From Pseudomonadota bacterium (lineage in GTDB: Bacteria; Pseudomonadota; Alphaproteobacteria; Rhizobiales; Devosiaceae), in NCBI GenBank assembly GCA_023391095.1, contig JAEWBN010000010.1:1-64000 (forward strand): 64,000 nucleotides of DNA, read 5' to 3'. The notes beneath the pieces were generated by a model, which was not told where the DNA came from, ran no database searches, and saw only the letters and a program-made list of their open reading frames with translations. This document shows, one piece after another, positions 27,945 to 37,467 of the stretch (position 1 is its first letter; every line of letters starts with the position of its first letter). The position numbers were made by a program, and so were the translations under genes.

Positions 27945-28040
27945 GATAGTGACGCCTTTTTCGAAAGTCCGAGGACGCTAGCAGTAAGTGTGCTGCCGTG
28001 GAACCGGTTCCAAAAGCGCCGTTTTCGGCGAGAGGCCGCT

Positions 28041-29513
28041 CTAATGCGCGACGCTGTCGACGGTAGCGCGCACACCCTCGCTATAGAGCCGGGTCAGGTG
28101 TTCAACCACCGATCTGCGGAAGGCCTCGTTCTGGCCAAGGTCGTCGCCAAACACTTCCCGCATGCCGACCAGTCCATCAAAAAGGGCTTCTGGATCATCT
28201 CCCGCATCGGCCGCAATCGCATGCATTTTGAGCGCATGCGGATCGCGCACGTCGATGTCCCCGCCATCCTCGTCCACGCCGGTGACATAGCGCATCCACG
28301 CCGCTACGCCCAACGCCAGCCGCTCGATACCCTCCCCTGCGGCGAGCCGGTCGCGGATGGTACCCAGCAGGCGCTGCGGCAACTTCTGGCTACCGTCCAT
28401 GGCGATCTGCCAAGTGCGGTGCTTGAGGGCCGGATTTCGGAACCGCTCGAGCAACTGGTCGCGATAGGCACCGAGATCAGTGCCGGGCATATCCAGCGTC
28501 GGCATCACCTCTTCCGTCATCAGGCCCTGAACCAGCCGGACATAGGCGGGGTCTCCCATGACATCGGCGATATATTCGTAGCCTCCCAGATATCCCGCAT
28601 AGGCCATGGTGGAGTGCGATCCATTGAGCATTCTGAGTTTCATATGCTCGAATGGCTCGACGTCCGCCACCAGTTGCGCGCCTGCGCGCTCGAAAGCCGG
28701 CCTGCCACCGGGGAAATTGTTTTCGATCACCCATTGGGTGAAGGGCTCGGTCATGATTGGCCAGGCGTCTTCTGCCCCGATGAGCTCTGCCACTTCCGAC
28801 CTGTCTGCGTCCGTAGTCGAGGGCACGATGCGATCGACCATGGTCGATGGAAAAGCAACGCTCGCAACCCACTCGCCCAGCGACGCATCGCGCATCGCAG
28901 CGAAGCGCGTCACAATGCGCTTGGCGGTTGCCCCATTGCTGGGAAGGTTGTCACAGCTCATGACGGTGAAGGCAGGGACGCCGGCCGCCTTGCGGCGAGC
29001 CAGGGCTTCAACCAGCATGCCGGGAGCAGACCGCGGCGCCGCGGGATTTGCCAGGTCGTGCACGATATCGGGATGGTTTTCGTCCAGTTCGCCGGTAGCC
29101 GGATCATGGCAATAGCCTTTTTCGGTCACCGTGAGCGACACGATACGAATGGCGGGATCTGCCATGAGCTTGAGCAGGTCCTCGCGCTGCGTATTCGCGT
29201 CCATGACGTTGAGGATGGAGCCGATGACACGGGGATGGGTACCCTCTGCATCCCGCACGGCAATCGTATAAAGACCGTCCTGCGGCTCGAGCGCTTCTTT
29301 CGTGTCCGGACGCCGCAGGCTCGCGCCGACAATGCCCCAGCTCGGATTCTCTGCCAGTAGATCATCAACATAGACGGCCATATGGGCACGATGAAATGCG
29401 CCAATGCCCAGATGGACGATGCCCGCGGTAACCGCAGCCCGGTCGTATTTCGGAGTTTGAATGCCTTCCGAAAGAGCGGATAGTGCAGTGGAATTGAGGC
29501 GCGGAATGGTCAC
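28041..29513 (-). CDS. Mannitol dehydrogenase family oxidoreductase, likely fructuronate reductase
   Basis: The 490-residue protein is a long-chain polyol dehydrogenase with the NAD-binding start GIVHLGIGAFHRAHMAVYVDDLL and the later SCDNLPSNG and LKLRMLNGSHS-like (MKLRMLNGSHSTMAYAGYLGG) signatures. Its size matches UxuB fructuronate reductase and mannitol 2-dehydrogenase. The divergent neighbour is a KDG-kinase-like gene, which favours a hexuronate pathway role (fructuronate to mannonate) over mannitol use. The choice remains an inference. Confidence 0.82.
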   Translation of the reverse strand: MTIPRLNSTALSALSEGIQTPKYDRAAVTAGIVHLGIGAFHRAHMAVYVDDLLAENPSWGIVGASLRRPDTKEALEPQDGLYTIAVRDAEGTHPRVIGSILNVMDANTQREDLLKLMADPAIRIVSLTVTEKGYCHDPATGELDENHPDIVHDLANPAAPRSAPGMLVEALARRKAAGVPAFTVMSCDNLPSNGATAKRIVTRFAAMRDASLGEWVASVAFPSTMVDRIVPSTTDADRSEVAELIGAEDAWPIMTEPFTQWVIENNFPGGRPAFERAGAQLVADVEPFEHMKLRMLNGSHSTMAYAGYLGGYEYIADVMGDPAYVRLVQGLMTEEVMPTLDMPGTDLGAYRDQLLERFRNPALKHRTWQIAMDGSQKLPQRLLGTIRDRLAAGEGIERLALGVAAWMRYVTGVDEDGGDIDVRDPHALKMHAIAADAGDDPEALFDGLVGMREVFGDDLGQNEAFRRSVVEHLTRLYSEGVRATVDSVAH

Positions 29514-29646
29514 ATCGAGCTCCGTAATGGCGTGCGCGGTCTTGTATGGAAGATGCGCTCAAGGTAGGTGCCTGTGTATTCGCAAGCCCTTGCCGGGGCA
29601 AGTGGACACCGGCATAACCCGATAGCGACTATTGAGGAGAACCCCA

Positions 29647-30564
29647 TTGGCCAGGCGCATCGTCTCAATCGGAGAATGCATGATCGAGATGAGCGGTGGC
29701 GAGGACCGCACCTATCGGCTCGGCTATGCGGGGGACACCCTCAACACCGCCTGGTACCTGCGTGCTTTGCTCAACGGGGACTGGTCGGTCGACTATGTTA
29801 CTGCCCTGGGTGAGGACCGGTACTCGGACGATATCCGAACCTTTCTTAAGACCAACAATATCGGCACCAGCCACATCCAGACCGTGCCGAGCCGCCGTCC
29901 TGGCCTTTACATGATCCATCAGGAAAAAGGCGACCGTCACTTTACCTACTGGCGCGATCAATCCGCTGCCAAGCTTCTCGCCGACGACAAGGAAGCGCTG
30001 GCCAAGGCTGTCGAAAAGGCTGAGCTGGTTTATTTTTCCGGGATCACCCTGGCTATTCTGGCGCCGCGCGCCCGCGGACGGCTGCTGGGTGCCATTGTCA
30101 AGGCGCGGGACAATGGGGCCAGGATTGCCTTCGACACCAATATCCGCCCCGCGCTCTGGACCAGCCAACGCGTGATGACCGGCGTGCTTACCGCCGCAGC
30201 AAGCCTTTGCGACATCGTGCTTCCAACACATGGCGACGAGGCCCCGTTATTCGGCGACAAGTCCATCGACGACACAGCCGATCGCTATCTGGAGCTGGGC
30301 GTCGAGGAGGTAGTGGTCAAGGACGGAGCCAAGGAAGCGCTGATTGCCACAGCTCAGGAGCGCGTTCGCGTCGCTCCCAAGCCTGGAGCCAAAGTCGTGG
30401 ACGCCACCGGCGCCGGCGACAGCTTCAACGGTGGATACCTGTCTTCGCGCCTCTCGGGCCATGGCATTCGCGAAGCGGCAGAAGCCGCCCACGCGACGGC
30501 TGGCATCGTGATCGGCCACAAGGGCGCTCTGGTCGATCCAAAACTCGTCCAGAAGAGCGCATAG
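29647..30564 (+). CDS. kdgK: PfkB family sugar kinase, likely 2-keto-3-deoxygluconate kinase
   Basis: The 305-residue ribokinase-fold enzyme has the PfkB second signature DATGAGDSFNGGYLSS with catalytic Asp258, and an N-terminus (RRIVSIGECMIEMSGGEDRTYRLGYAGDTLNTAWYL) like KdgK. It should phosphorylate 2-keto-3-deoxygluconate for Entner-Doudoroff cleavage. The TTG at 29647 is chosen because GAGGAGA lies 6 nt before it; an upstream TTG at 29632 contains that site. It is divergent from the fructuronate-reductase-like gene. Confidence 0.85.
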   Translation: MARRIVSIGECMIEMSGGEDRTYRLGYAGDTLNTAWYLRALLNGDWSVDYVTALGEDRYSDDIRTFLKTNNIGTSHIQTVPSRRPGLYMIHQEKGDRHFTYWRDQSAAKLLADDKEALAKAVEKAELVYFSGITLAILAPRARGRLLGAIVKARDNGARIAFDTNIRPALWTSQRVMTGVLTAAASLCDIVLPTHGDEAPLFGDKSIDDTADRYLELGVEEVVVKDGAKEALIATAQERVRVAPKPGAKVVDATGAGDSFNGGYLSSRLSGHGIREAAEAAHATAGIVIGHKGALVDPKLVQKSA

Positions 30565-30568
30565 GGTA

Positions 30569-31558
30569 ATGGGCAATCTCATGATGCGAAGCGCCTTGCT
30601 GGCCCTCGCCGTCTCGTTGACCGCTCTGCCTGTCTCGGCCGAGACGCCCCTCACCGGCCAGTTTGCGGCAACAGAAGCGTGTCCTGCCTATCAGTCCATA
30701 AGCCGTGAAACCAATCCCGGGGGCGTTTTCGTCGAGCCCGGACAATCCTACCAACTCCTGGCAGGGAACAAGGCTGAGCCGACACACCTGCGGATCGTCA
30801 TCCCCAACGCAAGCCCCCAACAGCGTTGGGTCAGCGTGTCTTGCGGCTCAGCCCCAGCGTTGACCGCTTCGGCGCCGCGCGAGCAGCCTAAAGCAACCTA
30901 CCGAGGCACCCAATATATCCTCGCCGTCAATTGGCAGCCCGCATTCTGCGAACTCAATACGCGCGTTCGCGAATGTCGCGATCAGCGGCCGAACAGCTTT
31001 GACGCAACAAATTTCGCGCTCCACGGTCTTTGGCCGCAGCCGCGCGGTAACGAATATTGCGACGTCTCCAACCGCGACCGCATAGCCAGTGAAACGGGTC
31101 GTTGGCGCGACCTGCCCCCTCTCGACCTCACCATCGCCCAGCGCCGCGAACTTGAAGAGGTCATGCCGGGCAGCATTTCCGGCCTCGACCGGCACGAATG
31201 GGTCAAACATGGCTCCTGCTATGATGGCGATCAGCGCGAATATTATGCTGACTCGCTCGACCTGATGCTTGCACTCAACAGCTCGGAGGTGGCCGAGCTT
31301 TTTGCCAGCAACATCGGCCGTCGCGTGACGCTCGTTGACATCCGCGCCGCATTTGATCGTGCTTTTGGGCGCGGCGCCGGTGAGCGTGTCGCCATCCAGT
31401 GCGAAGAAGACGGCAACCGCGTCCTGATCACCGAGCTTCGGATCGCGCTGACCGGGGACATCACCAGCCCCGATGACTTTTCCAGCTTGATTATGGCAGC
31501 CGACCCGCAGCAAAGCAGCTGCCGGTCCGGACAGGTGGACGCCGTGGGTCTGCGCTAG
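30569..31558 (+). CDS. Secreted RNase T2 family endoribonuclease
   Basis: The 329-residue protein has a signal peptide (MMRSALLALAVSLTALPVSA) and an RNase T2 domain. Both catalytic segments are intact: CAS I with His152 in LHGLWP, and CAS II with His209, Glu210, Lys213 and His214 in HEWVKHGSC. About 95 residues of unassigned sequence precede the catalytic domain. It should cleave RNA in the periplasm or outside through 2',3'-cyclic phosphates. It starts 4 bp after the kinase stop but its own ribosome site is poor, so exact start (30569, 30581 or 30584) is uncertain. Confidence 0.9.
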   Translation: MGNLMMRSALLALAVSLTALPVSAETPLTGQFAATEACPAYQSISRETNPGGVFVEPGQSYQLLAGNKAEPTHLRIVIPNASPQQRWVSVSCGSAPALTASAPREQPKATYRGTQYILAVNWQPAFCELNTRVRECRDQRPNSFDATNFALHGLWPQPRGNEYCDVSNRDRIASETGRWRDLPPLDLTIAQRRELEEVMPGSISGLDRHEWVKHGSCYDGDQREYYADSLDLMLALNSSEVAELFASNIGRRVTLVDIRAAFDRAFGRGAGERVAIQCEEDGNRVLITELRIALTGDITSPDDFSSLIMAADPQQSSCRSGQVDAVGLR

Positions 31559-32022
31559 TTCGGCGCCTTAGCGCCTATTTGATCAAGCGCCGTGTCCAGC
31601 CGCTCGCGCAACGCCAGCAATTCCAGCCGCAACCTCTCTGCGTCTTCCTGGCTCCCCCCTATGCCATTGGCGACGGCAAGCGGCACGGCAAGTGCCCTCT
31701 CCTGCAATGCCCGACCGTCATCCGTTAGGATGATGCGCACCTGCCGTTCATCCTTGGCGTCGCGCTGACGCCGAACCAAACCCCGCGCTTCCAGTCGCTT
31801 GATGAGCGGCGTGATCGTTCCGGAGTCGAGGAACAATTTGTCGCCCAGCGCTTTGACCGTGATGTTGTCGCGTTCCCAAAGCACTAGGAAGACGAGGTAC
31901 TGCGGGTAAGTCAGCTCAAGCGCATCGAGGCGAGGTTTGTAGAAGCGGGTGAAGGCGTGACCAGCCGCGTAAACGGCGAAGCACAGCATCTGGTCTATTG
32001 TCGCACCGGTTTTACGTGCCAT
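31555..32022 (-). CDS. ohrR: OhrR-type MarR family organic peroxide sensor
   Basis: The 155-residue MarR-family repressor has the reactive N-terminal cysteine (Cys14 in [13 protein letters not shown]) that OhrR proteins use to sense organic hydroperoxides. The winged helix follows ([30 protein letters not shown]). It should repress the divergent ohr gene until oxidised. The ATG at 32022 gives the typical OhrR length; in-frame starts at 32037 and 32079 are possible. It overlaps the RNase T2 stop by 4 bp, tail to tail. Confidence 0.93.
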   Translation of the reverse strand: MARKTGATIDQMLCFAVYAAGHAFTRFYKPRLDALELTYPQYLVFLVLWERDNITVKALGDKLFLDSGTITPLIKRLEARGLVRRQRDAKDERQVRIILTDDGRALQERALAVPLAVANGIGGSQEDAERLRLELLALRERLDTALDQIGAKAPN

Positions 32023-32068
32023 CGCCCTACCCTTCATAATCAGTCCAATCACACTATCCGAAATTTGC

Positions 32069-32092
32069 ATTGCGCACAATTGAATTGCGCAC
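32069..32092. promoter_or_regulatory. OhrR operator between ohrR and ohr
   Basis: The palindrome CAATTgAATTG (32077-32087) matches the AATT-rich core of known OhrR operators. It is overlaid by two direct ATTGCGCAC repeats at 32069 and 32084, spaced 15 bp. It sits 37 bp before the ohr start, and TATAAG follows at 32093, so binding would cover the ohr promoter. Autoregulation of ohrR is likely. Confidence 0.78.
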
Positions 32093-32123
32093 TATAAGTT
32101 CTCATCCAATCAAGGAGCCAGAG

Positions 32124-32555
32124 ATGAGCATCAAGTCCGCAGTCTATACCGCCCACGCCCACACAACCGGTGGCCGCACCGGCACGAGCAAGACCGATGA
32201 CGGCCGTTTGGAAGTCACTCTGGATACACCCAAAGCCATGGGTGGCAATGACGGCCCGGGCACCAATCCTGAGCAGTTGTTTGCCGCTGGTTACTCGGCA
32301 TGCTTCCTTGGCGCCCTCAAGGCCGTTGCGCGCGGCGAGAAGGTCAAGATCCCCGACGAGACGACCATCGATGCTGCGGTGTCTTTCGGCGAAAACGCCA
32401 ACGGCGCAGGCTTCAACATCGCTGTCGAGCTCAAGGTCGCCATCCCCGGCTTCGACAAGGCGCAGGCAGAAGACCTGGTTCACAAGGCGCACCAGGTTTG
32501 CCCCTACTCAAATGCCACGCGGGGCAATGTCGATGTAAAGCTGACCGTCGCGTGA
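32124..32555 (+). CDS. ohr: Organic hydroperoxide resistance protein Ohr
   Basis: The 143-residue OsmC/Ohr-family peroxidase reduces organic hydroperoxides with the reactive cysteine pair Cys60 (GYSACFLGAL) and Cys126 (VCPYSNATRGN), usually recharged by lipoylated proteins. The length is exactly that of the family. The ATG has AAGGAG about 8 nt upstream. It is divergent from ohrR. Confidence 0.96.
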   Translation: MSIKSAVYTAHAHTTGGRTGTSKTDDGRLEVTLDTPKAMGGNDGPGTNPEQLFAAGYSACFLGALKAVARGEKVKIPDETTIDAAVSFGENANGAGFNIAVELKVAIPGFDKAQAEDLVHKAHQVCPYSNATRGNVDVKLTVA

Positions 32556-32641
32556 AGGCTGGTTCGGCAATTCGTTAACGATTGCCTTTCACCTGCCCTA
32601 AAGGGCGGCTTGGCTAGGGTGCGTCCAGCAATGGAGGTCCC

Positions 32642-33382
32642 ATGCCTGCCGCCCTTTCCATATCAGGTCTGACGAAGTCTTTCGACCGCCCCGTTGTGCG
32701 CGGCGTGGACCTCACCATCGCTGCGGGAGAATTCTACGCATTGCTCGGCCCGAACGGAGCCGGCAAGACGACAATACTGCGGATGGTCGCGGGTTTGCTG
32801 AGGCCAGATTCAGGGTCAATATCTGTCTTTGGGGTGGATGCCCTCGCTGATCCAATCGCCGCAAAAAGAGCAATGGCATGGGTTTCAGACGAGCCCATGG
32901 TCTATGACCGCCTGACCCCGCTCGAATATCTCGAATTTGTCGCCGGCCTTTGGCAAGTCGATACTGAAACGGCAAGACGGTCTGCCTTCGAGCTCATCGA
33001 TTGGTTGGGCCTCGGATCGCATGCCAATGAGCTATGCGGAGGCTTTTCCAAGGGCATGCTGCAGAAAGTGGCGCTCGCCGGCGCCCTCGTCCACGATCCG
33101 CGCCTGATCATCCTCGACGAACCGCTGACCGGTCTGGATGCCGGCTCCGCCCGGCAGGTCAAGGACGTGCTGCGGCAGAAGACCGCTTCCGGCGTCACCG
33201 TCATCATGACCACCCACATTCTCGAAGTGGCTGAGCGCATGGCCGAGCGCATTGGGGTGATCGCCGATGGCCGCCTCATCGCGGAGGGGACACTGGCAGA
33301 GCTGCGCAACCGCATCGGCCGCGAAACCACCTTGGAAGAAATATTCCTCGACCTCGTCGCCCAAGGGAGCAAGGTGGCGTGA
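32642..33382 (+). CDS. ABC transporter ATP-binding protein (export type)
   Basis: The 246-residue ATPase has Walker A GPNGAGKT (36-43), a signature-type segment GGFSKGMLQKVALAGALV, Walker B LIILDEPLTGLD, and the switch His in TTHILEVAERM. The CcmA-like sequence and single-domain size point to ABC-2 exporters. A GTGA overlap couples it to the permease gene that follows. Confidence 0.93.
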   Translation: MPAALSISGLTKSFDRPVVRGVDLTIAAGEFYALLGPNGAGKTTILRMVAGLLRPDSGSISVFGVDALADPIAAKRAMAWVSDEPMVYDRLTPLEYLEFVAGLWQVDTETARRSAFELIDWLGLGSHANELCGGFSKGMLQKVALAGALVHDPRLIILDEPLTGLDAGSARQVKDVLRQKTASGVTVIMTTHILEVAERMAERIGVIADGRLIAEGTLAELRNRIGRETTLEEIFLDLVAQGSKVA

Positions 33383-34911
33383 CGCCGGCTCCTGCATCGC
33401 TCCTCTGGTTCGCGCAGCATGAGTTTCGCCTGGCTTGGCGCGACACCCTGGCCATGATGACCGGCGGCAAGCGGGTGCGCCTCGTCGGATGGCTCGTGGG
33501 CGGCGCTGTGGTTTACGGCGTGATGATGCTGATTGCATGGTACTCGCTGCGCCCATGGGTATTGGGCGGTATTGTGCTGGACAAGCAAACACTGCTGATG
33601 GTCACGGGCATGGGCCTCCTGTTCTGGACCGTCACTTTGTCCCAGGCATTGGAGTCTGTGACGCGCGTCTATTACACGCGTTCCGATCTCGATCTCATCC
33701 TGTCATCGCCGTCATCGAGCAACCGGCTCTTCGCCGTGCGCGCCATGGCCATTGTTGCGGCAACTGCAGGGCTGGGGGCACTGTTGATTAGCCCGCTCAT
33801 CTGGTCTCTGGTGTTCCAAGACGGCGCACGCTGGCTTTCGGCCTACCTCGTCCTGATTGCCTTGGCGGCTTTGTCCGTGGCGATTGCCATGGGCATTACC
33901 CGGCTCCTTTTCCAGATAGCCGGCCCAAGGCGCACGCGTCTGATTGCCCAGATAGTCGCGGGCGTCATCGGCGCCGGGTTCGTCATCGGTATTCAGGCGG
34001 TCGCCATCCTCTCCCACGACGGGTTCGCCCGCTACGCCTTTTTTCAGTCAGCGGATGTGCTTGCCATGGCCCCTGACGCCAAAAGCCCCGTCTGGATTCC
34101 TGCACGAGCCGTCATGGGTGACCCAGCGCTTGCTGCGCTTCTGATGCTGGTGTGCTTCGCTGCGCTTGCTGGCGTCATAGCGCTCACCGCGCCGAGCTAT
34201 GCGCGTCTCGCTACGTCTACAGCCGGCCTGACCCATATTCGTAGTCAGCGGCGCCCATCCCGGCATAGTTTTACAGCGGTCAGCCAAAGGCAGGCGCTAC
34301 GTCGCAAAGAGTGGAAGCTGCTCCAACGCGACCCTTGGCTCTTGTCACAAAGCTTGATGCAGCTTCTCTACCTCGTGCCACCTGCCCTGCTCCTCTGGGT
34401 AAACTATGGGGCGGGCGATGGCGCCTTCATCGTCATCGTGCCTGTGCTGGTGATGGCAGCTGGCCAGCTAGCAGGTGGCCTTGCCTGGCTCGCCATTTCG
34501 GGGGAAGACGCGCACGACCTCGTCGCAACCGCGCCGGTTGCACCGCGTGCTGTTTTGCACGCCAAGGTCGAGTCGGTCCTCACCGTTATCGCCATCGTGC
34601 TGCTGCCGATTTTGATCGCGATGGCTTTCGCCTCCCCAGGTATGGCGATGGTCACAGCGATATGCGCCACTTTGGCTGCTTCGGCGTCCACGGCCATCCA
34701 GTTGTGGTTTCGTGTCGTGGCCAAGCGCTCCATGTTCCGCCGCCGGCAGGTTGCATCGCGCGCTGCCACCCTATGCGAGGCGTTCTCGTCCATCATGTGG
34801 GCCGGCACCGGGGCGCTGTGGGCCTTCGGTACCTGGCTAGCCATCCTTCCAGCAGTGATTGCTGTGCTCGTGCTCGGGCTGGCAAAGCTGATCTCGCCCA
34901 AATCGAGCTGA
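33379..34911 (+). CDS. ABC-2-like exporter permease
   Basis: The 510-residue membrane protein has about twelve hydrophobic segments. It starts with GTG overlapping the upstream stop and is the partner of the adjacent ATPase. The sequence (for example WFAQHEFRLAWRDTLAMMTGGKR) resembles large ABC-2 permeases of alphaproteobacteria whose substrates are unknown. The long length suggests both half-transporter membrane domains are fused in one chain. Confidence 0.83.
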   Translation: MTPAPASLLWFAQHEFRLAWRDTLAMMTGGKRVRLVGWLVGGAVVYGVMMLIAWYSLRPWVLGGIVLDKQTLLMVTGMGLLFWTVTLSQALESVTRVYYTRSDLDLILSSPSSSNRLFAVRAMAIVAATAGLGALLISPLIWSLVFQDGARWLSAYLVLIALAALSVAIAMGITRLLFQIAGPRRTRLIAQIVAGVIGAGFVIGIQAVAILSHDGFARYAFFQSADVLAMAPDAKSPVWIPARAVMGDPALAALLMLVCFAALAGVIALTAPSYARLATSTAGLTHIRSQRRPSRHSFTAVSQRQALRRKEWKLLQRDPWLLSQSLMQLLYLVPPALLLWVNYGAGDGAFIVIVPVLVMAAGQLAGGLAWLAISGEDAHDLVATAPVAPRAVLHAKVESVLTVIAIVLLPILIAMAFASPGMAMVTAICATLAASASTAIQLWFRVVAKRSMFRRRQVASRAATLCEAFSSIMWAGTGALWAFGTWLAILPAVIAVLVLGLAKLISPKSS

Positions 34912-34917
34912 CAAACG

Positions 34918-35379
34918 ATGTATACCTTTCGCGACGCCCGCCCAGAAGACATCGCGCCAATCCTCCGGCTGGTCCACCAAGGCGACGTCCGGGGCCGAGA
35001 CACTCCCCCGCTTGATGAGGCCACTCTGACGGATCCGAGATTCCGTGCGGCCTTTGACCAAATAAACAACGACACAAATAATCGGCTGATTGTCGGGGAA
35101 CAGGCTGGCTCCATCGTGGCAACCTTGCAGATCACCATGATTCCGGGCCTTCCACGGTTCGGGCTAAAGCGGGCGACCCTGGAAAATGTGTTTGTCGACC
35201 CCGGTCAACGCGGCAATGGCTTGGGGTCCGCCATGGTCAGATGGGCGATGGCCCAGTGCCGAGAGGCAGGCTGTGGTATGGTGCAATTGACGTCCAACAA
35301 GGCGCGCCCCGACGCCCACCGCTTCTACCGCAAACTCGGTTTTGAGGCGACCCATGAGGGCTTCAAAATCTTCCTGTGA
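34918..35379 (+). CDS. GNAT family N-acetyltransferase
   Basis: The 153-residue single GNAT domain has the acetyl-CoA loop VDPGQRGNGLGSAMVRWA and the C-terminal HRFYRKLGFEATHEGFKIFL. The substrate, probably a small amine or protein N-terminus, is not predictable. It follows the permease by 6 bp and is probably in the same transcript. It is convergent with motB. Confidence 0.87.
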   Translation: MYTFRDARPEDIAPILRLVHQGDVRGRDTPPLDEATLTDPRFRAAFDQINNDTNNRLIVGEQAGSIVATLQITMIPGLPRFGLKRATLENVFVDPGQRGNGLGSAMVRWAMAQCREAGCGMVQLTSNKARPDAHRFYRKLGFEATHEGFKIFL

Positions 35380-35381
35380 TC

Positions 35382-36302
35382 CTAGGGGCTCAACCCAGCG
35401 GGCACCGGCGGCGGCATTTGCAATACGGTGATGCGGACGCGTTGGTTTGCGGCCATGTAAGGGTCGTTGGGAAAGAACGGCTCGTCGGTGGCACGACCGA
35501 CCACGGACTTGATCCGGTCATCAGCCAGCCCGAACTCGCCCAGGGTCGCCCGCACAACATTGGCTCGGTCCGCTGACAGTTCCCAGGGGCCGTAGCGCGG
35601 ATTGTCATAGCGACCGCCGGCGGCCGTGTGACCGGAAATGGTAATCTGCGCATTCAGCTGCTGCAGGATCGGGGCTATGGCCGCAATGGCCGCACGCGTC
35701 TGCTCGAGCGGATATTTCGACCCTTCCGGAAACATCGGCCGTCCCTGCTGATCGATGATCTGGATGTCGAGACCATCTTCGGTCTGTTCGACCAAGAGAT
35801 TGTCCATGAATGGCGTTATCTCTGGAAGCGCCTGCCACGCCTGCTTGATGCTTGCAGCGGCGCTGTGGAATTCCTGACTGTCGACGGCTTTGAGATTATA
35901 TTCGCTGTCGCTCGAGGCTTCACGCTCACTACCCTGCTGGCGCGATGCGCCACCGATATGAACGCTTGTCGTTCCGGCATCTGAGCTCTGCGGCGATGCC
36001 GCCGTATCCCGGATAACGTCGGCCGAACTGCCGGACATCTGGCTGCCCGAATTGTCCATAGCGGTTCCGCCCATGATCCCGCCCGCCCCGCTTGTGGTAT
36101 TGCTGAGGGAAGCCGGCGCGAAATAATTTGCGAGACCTTCTTTCTGCTCTGGCGTGGTCATGCTGATCAGCCACATCAGCAGAAAGAACGCCATCATTGC
36201 CGTCACAAAGTCGGCATAGGCGATTTTCCAGGCGCCGCCATGATGAGCATGCGCCTTTTTCTTGACCTTCTTGATAATGATCGGCTGGTCGTAGTTTGCC
36301 AT
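35382..36302 (-). CDS. motB: Flagellar stator protein MotB
   Basis: The 306-residue stator subunit has one membrane helix carrying the proton-channel Asp31 (YADFVTAMMAFFLLMWL). A Gly/Ser-rich linker and a C-terminal OmpA-like peptidoglycan-binding domain (ISGHTAAGG ... LSADRANVVRATL) follow. Together with MotA it forms the ion-conducting stator of the flagellar motor. The start of motB is 24 bp after the motA stop. Its proton dependence is inferred from the alphaproteobacterial family. Confidence 0.95.
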   Translation of the reverse strand: MANYDQPIIIKKVKKKAHAHHGGAWKIAYADFVTAMMAFFLLMWLISMTTPEQKEGLANYFAPASLSNTTSGAGGIMGGTAMDNSGSQMSGSSADVIRDTAASPQSSDAGTTSVHIGGASRQQGSEREASSDSEYNLKAVDSQEFHSAAASIKQAWQALPEITPFMDNLLVEQTEDGLDIQIIDQQGRPMFPEGSKYPLEQTRAAIAAIAPILQQLNAQITISGHTAAGGRYDNPRYGPWELSADRANVVRATLGEFGLADDRIKSVVGRATDEPFFPNDPYMAANQRVRITVLQMPPPVPAGLSP

Positions 36303-36326
36303 CTGCCCTGATCCCGTTCCGTCGCC

Positions 36327-37190
36327 TTATGCCGTGGCTGGCAATGCCGCAGTGGCAGCCTCAACCTCGGCAAAGCTCGGACGCACTTCGCTCATCAGCG
36401 CCTTGCGGGCAAATTCAATGGCCATCACGGGCGGCTGCCCGCCGATATGGGCCAGAAGACCAACCTTGAGCGACAGGAAGTACTTGGACTCAGCCTCGAA
36501 GGTGTTCTTGAGCGATTGGGCGAAGGGCCCGAAGAACCCGTAGGCGACGAACACGCCGAAGAACGTACCCACAAGCGCGCCACCAATGAGGTGGCCGAGC
36601 ACTTCGGGCGGCTCGGTAATGGCTCCCATCGTCTTGATCACGCCGAGAACGGCTGCGACGATGCCAAGAGCCGGCGTACCGTCCGCAATGGCCTGCATGG
36701 CAGAAACCAGCCGCTCCTGCTCCTGGTGGTGGGTTTCCAGTTCCTCGTCCATCAGTGCATCCATTTCATGCACATTGTTGGACCCCATGGTCACCATGCG
36801 CATGTAATCACACACGAATTCGACAGCATGGTGGTTCTTGGCAAAGGTGGGAAACGCATTGAACAGAGTTGAATTATGCGGGTCTTCGATATGAGGCTCG
36901 ATGCCCAGAATGCCCTTCTGCTGGATGAGCTTGTACATCGAGTACTGCACACCCAGGAGTTCGAGATAGGCAGTTTTATTGTACTTGGGGCCCTTGAGCA
37001 GTGTGCCGAACATCTTTGGCACGGCTTTGAGCACCGGAGCGCCGTTGGCGATGATGAAGGCGCCGATGGCCGCCCCGAGGATGATCACGAATTCGAACGG
37101 CTGCCAGAGCACTTCGACGTGCCCACCCATCGCCGAATAGCCGCCAAACACGCAGCCGAAAACGACGATAATACCAATGATCAAACGCAT
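36327..37190 (-). CDS. motA: Flagellar stator protein MotA
   Basis: The 287-residue protein has four membrane helices (MRLIIGIIVVFGCVFGGYSAMGG at the start) and the large cytoplasmic loop ending in TPALGIVAAVLGVIKTMGAI. This is the MotA/ExbB family region that surrounds the ion channel. The ATG at 37190 gives the family length, and the 53-residue upstream open frame has no similarity. motA-motB form an isolated pair with no other flagellar gene in the window. Confidence 0.95.
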   Translation of the reverse strand: MRLIIGIIVVFGCVFGGYSAMGGHVEVLWQPFEFVIILGAAIGAFIIANGAPVLKAVPKMFGTLLKGPKYNKTAYLELLGVQYSMYKLIQQKGILGIEPHIEDPHNSTLFNAFPTFAKNHHAVEFVCDYMRMVTMGSNNVHEMDALMDEELETHHQEQERLVSAMQAIADGTPALGIVAAVLGVIKTMGAITEPPEVLGHLIGGALVGTFFGVFVAYGFFGPFAQSLKNTFEAESKYFLSLKVGLLAHIGGQPPVMAIEFARKALMSEVRPSFAEVEAATAALPATA

Positions 37191-37366
37191 GGACGCAATA
37201 CTCGCACTCGAACGCATTCTGCGTTTTTGGGACAGTCCTGCCCCACGGACGCGCCGCCATACTGCCCCCGACAGGCTTAACGTCGCGTGTATGGAATGGG
37301 TCGAGTTCAGGGAATGGCTCGTGATCGTCCGATCAAGTCGGAAACGCAACGAGCGTGATTGAAACC

Positions 37367-37391
37367 AATTGAATGATACGCATCATCAATT
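37367..37391. promoter_or_regulatory. Palindromic operator candidate between motA and the GH43 gene
   Basis: A 25-bp imperfect palindrome has core ATGAT-ACGC-ATCAT (37373-37386) and outer AATTG/CAATT arms with one extra A on the left. It lies 77 bp before the xylosidase ATG in a 277-bp divergent gap. The size and even symmetry fit a GntR- or LacI-type repressor, but no such gene adjoins it. Confidence 0.6.
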
Positions 37392-37467
37392 AGGATGACG
37401 TCGGTCGCTGGAGGAGCGGCTCTATCCGCTCTCTCGCGCCTGCCTCTCGGCGCCGTATGGTTTCCCG

